A stretch of 64,000 nt of DNA from NCBI GenBank assembly GCA_013146195.2, contig CM028377.1, forward strand, positions 160,158,302 through 160,222,301, read 5' to 3'. Position 1 is the first letter of the stretch; each line of letters opens with the position of its first letter. A program made the position numbers and the translations under genes. The notes below the pieces were generated by a model that had not been told where the DNA came from, did no database searches, and saw nothing but the letters and a program-made list of their open reading frames with translations. Of the stretch, positions 55,568-64,000 are shown in pieces. The DNA comes from Codonopsis lanceolata (taxonomy: Eukaryota > Streptophyta > Magnoliopsida > Asterales > Campanulaceae).

Positions 55568-55665
55568 AGTTGAGCTTAAATCTCCCTCCTCAACTACTAT
55601 AAATTACAAATAATACCACTCAGCTATGAGTTGAGCTTAAATCTCCCTCCTCAACTACTAATCGA
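55568..55665. repeat. Short direct duplication in unit 4
   Basis: AAATTACAAATAATGCCACTC with the following GCTATGAGTTGAGCTTAAAT and CTCCCTCCTCAACTACTA occurs twice in succession (about 55541 and 55602), a 61-bp tandem duplication not seen in the other units. Confidence 0.85.
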
Positions 55666-56740
55666 AGAAATGTGCCTCCCTGATCAACTATTGTATTTTT
55701 CTTTAATCGCAGTTTTTGTTTAGGCGTTGTCATTTTCGTTAAGGTAAAATGTTCACTTGAGACTTATGTGTTCATCTTTAGATATTTTTTTAAAATACTA
55801 TTATGTCTTTTTAGTGTTTTAATTAACTATTTAACTTTTATTATCTAAAACTCTCTTTGTTTTTAAAAATAATCAATATAAATAAAGGTGAAAATAACTA
55901 TGTCACAAAATCCACTCTCTACACTCTATTTTCTACAATTTACAACAACACAAGGTACATCAATGCAGGAAATAAGTGTAAAAAATGGATTTTGTCTCAA
56001 TTTATAGTTGAGGGGGACAATTCAAATTCAACTCATAATTAAAAAGAGTTATTTGTAATTACCCTATTAATAGATTTCTGTACACCGAAAGTAAAGTCTA
56101 ATTTTCTTCTTTAGCATGTTCCATAAGAATTGTCACGGGTGTGTTTGGGATAAATATTTTAGATTGAATGTTTAAGATTTTGGTTTCTCTCTGATAGATT
56201 AATAGCATGAGAGTGACAGGAAGTAGTCAAGTAGTTGGTGGAACCAAAGGAGGAGAAGGTAAAACATAAGAGTAGGTTTCCGTTGGATAATTTTACGGAT
56301 TTTAATTCGTAATATAAATTTCTATTTTTTTACGATTTAACCAATCAATACATGATCGGTTAGATATAGAGGGTCTGTTTTATAAAAAATATTTGTAAGA
56401 TCGTCTTATTTATGTTTTTGTCAAAAAATAAAGCATCAAAATCCTAAAATCTTACACAAAAATTGGGAGTTGAGATCTTATCTATCGCAAAGTACACTTT
56501 TCCATATACCACAAGCAAAATAATCATTGATAGCCATGACACATGTTTAATTTAGCTTCGTGGCACACGAAGGGGTATATCTATAAGGTCTGTTTGATTT
56601 GACTTATCTGAAAGTGCTTATGTCTTATAATTTATCATAAGTTGTTTTTGAAGCGTTTGATTTCATTTATGGTAAGATAAGTCATAAATCATGTACAAGT
56701 CACTTAAAGCATATGTAAAGTCATAAGTTATAAGCACTAA

Positions 56741-57140
56741 GGGCTCGTTTGTTGTGGCTGATGGCTTATGACTATGCTTCATAGCTTAAGCTGGTAGCTG
56801 AATGACTTGTTGCTGATTACATGATAAATTGTTTGTTACAGCTGTTGAAAAACTGCTTATGAGTTGTTATAATTATTTGTTAAAAAAAATTGAAAATTAG
56901 TATTCATACTTTTATGTATATTTCATAAAATGATGAAATGGGGATAATCAAATAATTGTCTTCATGCTTTTTAAAAAAAACCAAAAAAGTTTAAAATTTT
57001 GGCTTTTTAGCTTTGACTTTTCAATGCATAAAGGGTGTTGTACTTTACTTATTGACTTTTGGGCGATAAAAAACAAACATTCTTAAATATGACTTTTAAA
57101 AGCCAAAAGTCACTCCTAATAAGCTGCAACAAACGAGCAC
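56741..57140. mobile_element. Nested Harbinger MITE (400 bp)
   Basis: The ends GGGCTCGTTTGTTGTGGC and GCTGCAACAAACGAGCAC with TAA at 56738-56740 and 57141-57143. Subterminal words AGCTTAAGCTGGTAGCTG and AAGCCAAAAGTCACTC are typical of this family. Confidence 0.85.
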
Positions 57141-57221
57141 TAAGCCTAGTGCTTAATTCTACTTTTCAAAAACATATGAGTCCTCTGTTTTTATTGAAAT
57201 TTTATATATTCCAATATTACT

Positions 57222-57935
57222 CTTCTTAATAATAGTAATAAAAATAAAAAGTAATAATAATAATAATAATAATAATAATGAATAATAATTATAATAAATA
57301 ATGATAATAAAAGGAATTATAATAATATTAATAAATAATAATATAACTAACGATAATAGTTATAATAATAATTAAAATAATAAATATAGTATTAATAATG
57401 ATAAATATAATAATAATAATTATTATTAATGCTAATAATAGTAATAATAATATTAAATTTAATATTAATAATAATATAGTAAAAATAATTGTAATAATAA
57501 TAAGTAATAATAATAATAAAAGTAATATTAATATCAATATTATAATAATAAAAGATAATATTAATAATAATAAAATCAATGATAATAATAAGTAAAAATA
57601 TTAATATAAATAAAATTATTATTATTAATATAATAAAATCAATACTAAAACTAATAAGTAATAATAATAATAAAATTAATATTAATGTTAATACAATAAT
57701 AATAATAATAAAGGAAATAATAATGATAATAATAATAGTAATAATTAATAATAGTGATAAATTTTGTATTAATATTAATAAAATAATAAAAAGTGATAAT
57801 AATAATAAATAAAATAAATAATAATGATAATAATACGATTAAAAGTAATACTAATATTAATATTAATATTAATGTTAATGTTAATGTTAATGTTAATAAT
57901 AATAATAATCATCATCATCTTAATAATGTAAATCA
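57222..57935. repeat. Long degenerate AAT/ATT trinucleotide tract
   Basis: About 700 bp composed almost only of AAT, ATA and ATT words with interspersed ATG/AAG variants, including TTAATATTAATATTAATGTTAATG runs near 57855-57900. The Asn/Ile-rich frames across it are translation of the repeat, not genes. Confidence 0.92.
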
Positions 57936-58944
57936 CATTTTGTGATGATGCTATTTTAGTCTTTATATTTGATTTCAGCATTATTTCAACTTATTAATCA
58001 AACACACGCACTAACTTATAAAAGCTAATCAGAACTTTTAAAAAAGTTAAATCAAATATCACCAGTTATTAGTTATCAGTCATAAGCAATAAGTCATCAG
58101 TCATAAGTAATAAGTCATCATCACATATCAATAAGCTAAATTAAACAGACCCTATATTGTACATAAAATTTTCACTCAGAAACAAATCCCTCATTTCCCA
58201 TTTCTTAAAAAGGAAATATTAATAGTTAATCAAGCTTCTAATCTTGACGTTAATCTTGCATGACTTCGGTTTACTTACCTGTTTATGTGAATGTTTATTA
58301 CTCCTTTCGTTTTTAAATAATCATTTTGTTTTATTGGGAACAAATATTTAGAAAAATAATTGTTTTTATTGTAAATATTAGTAAATATTGCATCCTTCTA
58401 AAAAAATGTATTGTTTATAAAGTGCTATTTATAAAAATATTTTTACTATTTTATCTTTATTTTTTTCTTACATTAATTATGAGTTCTATACAAATGTGCT
58501 TTCAACAAAAACACATATTACATCAATATCAATAATCAAGTTAATACTCCATTCGTTTTGAAATTATGATCCATCTTCTTTTTTCGTCTGTTCTTAAATA
58601 ATTGTTTACTTCCAAAACTTTCACTTAAAAAAATATTTTTATCACTTTACCCATATTTTTCTACATATTTTAATTATTATCACATAATCAATGATATTAA
58701 AGAAAATCACACATTTCATTAATATTTATAATACATCCATTTACTTTTTTAAATAACGATGTGTCAGGTCAAAGTAAACAATATTTAAAAAACGGTGGGA
58801 ATAATTTTTTTTTCTTAATCCATATGTCGGGTTAATCATGGTAATAATTTAGAAATGAAGACACTATATTTTTAATTATGAAAAATAAAAAAAAATATGT
58901 TAATTTTTTGCGAAAGTTAGAAAAACAAATGTTATGACCGAAAA

Positions 58945-59066
58945 GTTACTATAGGGAGTGATCGGCACTGTTAACTTTCTGACGTGGCGGCTGTCGGCGG
59001 CCGCTTATAAATTCCTGTGAACTGATTCGATTTCCTGTGCTCCGGTTTTCAAAACCTGTTTGACGC
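58945..59066 (-). promoter_or_regulatory. Conserved GC-rich block with TGACGTGG motif (unit 4)
   Basis: Contains CTGACGTGGCGGCTGTCGG, GCGGCCGC and TTTTCAAAACCTGTTTGACG. It is the inverted counterpart of the unit 1-3 blocks. A regulatory role is inference only. Confidence 0.35.
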
Positions 59067-59498
59067 TTTCCTCTAATTCCATGTGACGAGGTCCACAAGT
59101 ATATCCTCCACCGCAAAACAGTTTACTAGTTCATTTTATAATGTTTTTTACTTAAAAATTACTTTTAAAACTTAATATATAAAAGTATCATTTTAATTTT
59201 AATAAATTACTAAAAGTGTCATTTTTTATAAAATTTTGACTTTCAAAATTTGATAATAGAACATGTTACATCAACAAACAAAATATGACGTTTTCAAGTG
59301 TTTTTTGGTTCCAAAATAGATGATATTTTGTAATTTTCAAAAAAAAAAATTTCTTTCTAATTTTATTCATATTTATTGACTCAGTAACTCTTGTCTGGCT
59401 TTTTGGACAAGAATATGAAAAACACCTCATTAATGTTTGGATATAATAGTTTAGTCTTTACACTATGTTTATTTGGTCTGTATTAAAAGCCTCAAAAC

Positions 59499-59954
59499 TA
59501 GGTCTGTCAATGGATCGGATATGTATCGGATATAAGTAAATCCGATTCCGATCCGAAATCCTATATCACCGATCCGATCCGATAATTCGATGGATCAAGT
59601 GTATGTCAATCTATATCCGAATCCGTTACCCGTTAATATATTTGATCAAATATCCGATCCGATCCGAAATATAAATATATGAATAAAAAACAATTAGAAT
59701 ATGAAAGGGAGAAAGATCAAAAGACAACATGCATATATAATTGTGTATATTATGTATATGTATAATAAGAAATATGTTATTTTCGGATCGAATCGGATCC
59801 TTAATGGATCGGATATAGCTAAATTCATATCCGATCCGTTAATAAATAAATTATCGGATTCGGATTTGGATTCAGGTTATTGGACCATTATACAAATCCA
59901 TATCCGAAATTTTGGATCGGATTCGGACCAAAATCCGATCTATTGACAAGCCTA
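59499..59954. mobile_element. TAG...CTA hAT-like element, right-arm copy (456 bp)
   Basis: The ends TAGGTCTGTCAATGGATCGG and ATCTATTGACAAGCCTA with CTCAAAAC duplications (59491-59498, 59955-59962). It is the mirror of 29908-30363, same length, few substitutions, so it was inserted before the arms separated. Confidence 0.95.
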
Positions 59955-61324
59955 CTCAAAACGTCATATATTTTGAAAGAGAGGGAGTATATACTATTAT
60001 ACAAAGAATTGAATTTTCATTTATCCAGGGAATTGATTTTTTAAAAAAACAAACGGCACCAAAATTTAAATATATTAAGACAGTTAGAAGTCACTTTGTG
60101 AATACTAATATGCGTAAATTACAAATAATGCCACTCCTATGAGTTGAGCTTAAATTTCCCTCCTCAACTACTAATTTAAGAAATGTGCCTCCTTGATTAA
60201 CTATTGTATTTTTCTTTAATCGCAATTTCTGTTTAAACATTGTCATTTTCGTTAACATAAAATGTTCACTTGAGACTCATGTGATCATTTTCAAATATTT
60301 TTTAAATACTATTATGTTTTTTTAGTATTTCAATTGACTATTTAACTCTTATTACTCTAAAACTCTCTTTGTTTTTAAAAAAAGGGTGATGATAAGTACA
60401 ACACAAAATCCACTCTCGCTCTATTTTTTGTAATATACAACACAAGCTATACAGGAAATAAGTGCAAAAGTAGATTTTAGAGTGTGGTTAGCCTTCACTA
60501 TAAATAATTGTTTATCATTATTTTGAATATCATTGTAAAAATAATACAGAAAGATGATCTATGAGTTTCATATGAAAACATTCCGTCAACTCAATGACAA
60601 TACCTAAACAAAAGGTAAAATTTAAGAAAATTATATAGTCAAGGGAGGGGTAGCATTGTCTCAATTTATAATTGAGGGGGATAATTCAAATTCAACCCAT
60701 AATTGAAGAGGGCTATTTGTAATCACCCTATTAATAGATTTCTGTACACCGAAAGTATAGTCTAATTTTCTTCTTTAGCATGTTCCATAAGAATTATCAC
60801 GGGTGTGTTTGGGATAAATATTTTAGATTGAATTTTCTGTTTTAGATTTTCATTTCGCTCTATAGATTAATAGTAAGAGAGTGACAGGAGGAGAAGGTAA
60901 AAAATAAGAGTAGGTTTCTGTTAGATCATTTTACGGATTTTACTTCGTAAGATAAATTTTTACTTTTTTATAATTTAATCTATCAGTATATGGTCGATCG
61001 GGTATGAAAAATTCATTTATAAAAAATATTAGTAAGACCGTCTTACTCATACTTTTGTATAGAAATGGTAAAATTCGTCTCTATCACAAAGTACACTTTT
61101 TCATATACCACAAGCAATATAATCATTGATAGCCATGACACATGTTTAATTTAGTTTGGTGGCACACAAAGGGATATATTATGTTATACATGAGATTTTC
61201 ACTCGGAGAACAAATCCCTCATTTCTCATTTCTTAAAAAGGAAATATTGATAGTTAATTAAGCTTCTAATCTTGACGTTAATCTTGCATGACATCGGTTT
61301 ACTTGTTTATGTGAATGCTTATTA

Positions 61325-61564
61325 CTCCCTACATTTCTAAATAATCATCTTGTTTGATTGGGAACAAAGATTAAGAAAAAATAATTGTTTTTATTATAAA
61401 TATTAGTATAATTTTTAGTTTTGTTTAAATCTCATATTCATGTGACTCATATTTGAGGTAGGAAAAAAATAAGGGTAAAATAGTGAAAGAACTTTCTAAA
61501 GAAAAGTTTGAAAATACATATTTTTTTAACCAATAAAAAAAGAATATTATTTGGAACGGAGGAG
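61325..61564. mobile_element. Stowaway-like MITE (unit 5, 240 bp)
   Basis: TA, CTCCCTACATTTCTAAATAA ... TTATTTGGAACGGAGGAG, TA. Counterpart of 27849-28079 in the left arm, with both tips preserved. Confidence 0.85.
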
Positions 61565-61787
61565 TATTTTGTTTTTAAAACACTATAGCCCCTATCACTA
61601 TTTTTATGTCCCATATCGTCTGACCATTATTACTTTGTTGAAGCAAATATTTATACAATCTATACAAAATGTAACTGCTATTCTACAGGATTATAATTAT
61701 ATTTGAGGAAAATAATTATAAAGTATGTTAAGAAAATACACTTATAGTAATTTAATATATAACATAAGATTAGGAGAAAATTAGTCA

Positions 61788-62444
61788 GACCATCTCCAAG
61801 GGATGCGTCAAACTCCAAATTTTAAGAAAAATTTTACCATTCCTATCTCCAACGGCCATTTCATTTGCTTGATTTGAAGTTCTAGCACTTCAAATCCATA
61901 GCATACTATTCATGCTTCATCTTACCTCTCCTCTTTTTTTTTTTTTTTTTTTGGTTTAAGTAATTATTTTGTGTTTTATGTTTTCATTATTATTGTTAGT
62001 TTAGTTGTTTAGTTTAAATACTATTTTGAGATGTTTTGGTTTAAATAATACAAAAAAATAATTCAATTATTTTATTTATATTGTTAGTTATTAGTTATAT
62101 ATAATATTAAAATTATTTATGATAAAGTTGATATATATTAGACATTAATAAATAAATGAAAATTACATTACGTTAATTATAAATTAGACATTAATTAATT
62201 CATGCATTTAATTATTATTTTTAATGCATAATATTTAATTTAATTGAATATTAAATCAATAATATATTTGTTTTGCTAAAATACATTAATGCAAACTAAA
62301 TAAAATAAAACATATACTTGGAATATTCCTTTTAGAGTAAACTTTGAAGTAGAACTGTTGGAAATAGTGTAAGAAATTTGGTGCAGAAATTGCACCAGTC
62401 TAAAGATTTGGTGTAGTTTTAACTTCAAACTGTTGGAGGTGGTC
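61788..62444. mobile_element. Harbinger-like MITE unique to the right arm (657 bp)
   Basis: The ends GACCATCTCCAAGGGATG and CTGTTGGAGGTGGTC with 3-bp TCA duplications (61785-61787, 62445-62447). The left arm near 27625 reads straight through in reverse complement (AATTAGTCAAGAGGTTTG), an exact empty site. The interior is AT-rich with a (T)n run. Confidence 0.92.
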
Positions 62445-63468
62445 TCAAGAGATTTGATTTTGTGTATCTCTATTATAAATCTCTTGTAAAACCGCCTAAC
62501 AGATCCTTATTCGTAAAATGAAGTTTCGCTCTTTCACAGCTTAATCCATCAATACACGGTGGGTCGGATAAAAATAATTTGTCTTACAAAAAAATATATG
62601 TAAGACCGTCTTACTCAAATTTGTCTATTACTTTCTGGTTTTTATTACTAAAGTAACAACAAAGTTGTGTTAATTTTGTTAAAAATAAAATCTAGTTGAT
62701 ATATATTTTTTCTTTATATTTCTACAAAATTAAACGTTACAATTATTTTGAGACAGGGAGCATACAAAAAATTGGCAAAATATTTATGTCCACTTGGCTC
62801 TAAATCATTTGATAGTTATTATCTGATTTGGTAGAATTATATAATTTTCCGTTCAAATAAATTGTTTCATTTAATAAAATATAACTTATAAGATAATAGT
62901 GTTACTTGCTAGTATTTTCATCAAATTGAACTAAAAATATTACTCCTATTTTAAGAAGAAATATCGTTTTATTTCTTCTTAGGTTCACATTTTCCTTTTT
63001 ACCAATCTCTATTTTTTTTAAAAAATTTATTACATAATATTTTAAAAATAAAAATTAATAAACTACAAATGAACTGCAAGTTTAATCACGATTAATATTT
63101 TATTCTGGATAAATACAGTTCCTAATATACTCAATCAATTTTTAAATATATGTCATGTTTGAATATTTTTTAAACATAAACTAATTATTTTTCAAATAGA
63201 AATTTAACGTGTATATTTTATTATCATAAAAATTAAATAGGTAATTCGTGGTGAGCAAAAAGTATTACACTTCCTCCGTCCTTAAATTATTATCATATTT
63301 TCTTATTACATCCTTCTACAAAAAAAAATGTCTTGTTTATAAAGTTCTCTTTATAAAAATATATTTATTATTTTATCTTTATTTTTTTCTTTTTTTAATT
63401 ATGAGTTCTATATAAATGTGCTTTCAACAAAAACACATATTACATCAAAATCAATAATCATGTTAATA

Positions 63469-63657
63469 CTCCCTCCGTTTTCAAATAATCAAGTTACCAC
63501 TTCACCTATATTTTTTTTACTTATTTTAATTATAATTATATATTCAAGGATATTAAAAGAAAACACACATTTCACCAATATTTATAATACAATTATTTAT
63601 TTTTTTCTTAAACGTTGTGTCAAGTTAAAGTAAACTATATTTTAAAAATAGAGGAAA
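63469..63657. mobile_element. Stowaway-like MITE (unit 5, 189 bp)
   Basis: TA, CTCCCTCCGTTTTCAAATAA ... TTTTAAAAATAGAGGAAA, TA. Mirror of 26416-26604 with equal length. Confidence 0.8.
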
Positions 63658-64000
63658 TATTTTTTTTTCTTATTTCATATATCATATTAAACATGATAAT
63701 AATTTAGAAATGAAGACACTATATTTTTTAATAAAAAAATATGTTAAATTTTTGCCGGTGTAGGGAGTGGTCGGCACTGTTAACTTTCTGACGTGGCGGC
63801 ATGTCGGCGGCCGCTTCTAAATTCCTGTGAACTGATTCCATTTCCCGTGCTCCGGTTTTCAAAACCTGTTTGACGCTCGCCCACGTGACAAAGATATTTT
63901 TCGTTCGGGGGGTAAAACCGTAAAAGAGTCAAATATTTTAATTTGTAATGTTTTTAAGAGTTCATTTAGATATTTAATTTTAAGAATTTATATTTAAAAA

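Larger units (their letters stand above)
56587..58152. mobile_element. Harbinger-like element with long AAT/ATT core (1566 bp)
   Basis: The ends GGTCTGTTTGATTTGACTTA and TAAGCTAAATTAAACAGACC match those of the 458-bp element in unit 1 (GGGCCCGTTTGATTTAGCTTA), and ATAAGTCATCAGTCATAAGT words recur near the right end. Flanks TAA and CTA suggest a decayed 3-bp duplication. Unit 5 near 61180 is empty (GGGATATATTATGTTATAC). It contains a nested Harbinger MITE and about 700 bp of trinucleotide-derived sequence. Confidence 0.75.
54131..59075 (-). repeat. Segmental repeat unit 4 (inverted)
   Basis: Reverse complement of the unit. Its head (58920-59070) matches unit 3 (CACTCCCTATAGTAACTTTT), and it is followed by unit 5. 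It continues left of the Pack-MULE at 52633-52692 (AATAAATTACTCTAAAGTAT, GACGTTTTCAAG). Compared with unit 3 it has lost about 1 kb or more near 58385 and gained a Harbinger element, a Stowaway and a TAG...CTA element. Noncoding. Confidence 0.82.
59076..64000 (-). repeat. Segmental repeat unit 5 (inverted, palindrome outer right)
   Basis: Reverse complement of unit 1 across its whole length to the window end, sharing the 456-bp TAG...CTA element (59499-59954). It differs by lacking the 458-bp Harbinger MITE and carrying a 657-bp MITE (61788-62444) absent from unit 1. The GC-rich block is at 63755-63876. No coding region; the repeat runs off the window. Confidence 0.88.

Noticed and set aside
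57328..57981. Ile/Asn-rich open frames on both strands
   Set aside because: They translate a degenerate AAT/ATT trinucleotide tract inside a Harbinger element; composition alone explains the open frames.

Overview
This is plant nuclear DNA: AT-rich, intergenic and dominated by transposable elements. I see Ty3/gypsy and Ty1/copia remnants, Stowaway, hAT, PIF/Harbinger, Mutator-like (MULE) and CACTA pieces, Helitrons, and a captured plant HPPD gene. It looks like a eudicot. The many repeats built around GTAAGACGGTCTTAC recall Caryophyllales genomes, but that is only an impression. I see no tRNA, rRNA or CRISPR. The only gene that looks intact is a small single-exon gene at 50863-51105 (minus strand). 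Two 100-N gaps (1682-1781, 43094-43193) mark unresolved assembly joins.

Layout. 1-8433: broken Ty3/gypsy pol. An Athila-like piece lies left of the first gap and a Tat-lineage piece right of it, followed by a 3' tandem repeat, an antisense ORF and a probable LTR. 9370-12053: two tandem arrays, then a minus-strand Athila-like LTR with PBS and the start of gag. 12424-20184: a nested stack of DNA transposons. A 5.45-kb hAT-like element (12980-18430) was invaded by another hAT element and by a MULE, and the MULE then received a poly(A)-tailed insert. 20460-26012: two Stowaway MITEs, one split by two head-to-tail Helitrons and the other by a third Helitron.

26095-43093 and 54131-64000: at least five copies of a roughly 4-kb noncoding unit, three direct and two inverted, forming a large imperfect palindrome. 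Unit 3 holds a copia element (37463-42627) with near-identical LTRs but a broken pol. The loop between the arms holds the second gap, a minus-strand copia LTR, a CACTA terminus, a second MULE of the 15898 family, Harbinger-like MITEs, the small gene, a Helitron, and a Pack-MULE (52693-54130) carrying most of an HPPD coding sequence.

The units act as natural controls: several insertions can be compared with an empty site in a sister unit, which fixes target duplications and gives a relative order of events. The most unusual items are the MULE family whose long terminal inverted repeats contain tRNA-like A- and B-box sequence, the series of hAT-like elements that share TAG...CTA termini but carry different subterminal repeat motifs, the tandem Helitron pair, and the HPPD Pack-MULE. 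I found no operon-like or enzymatic system. The interest lies in mobile-element structure.
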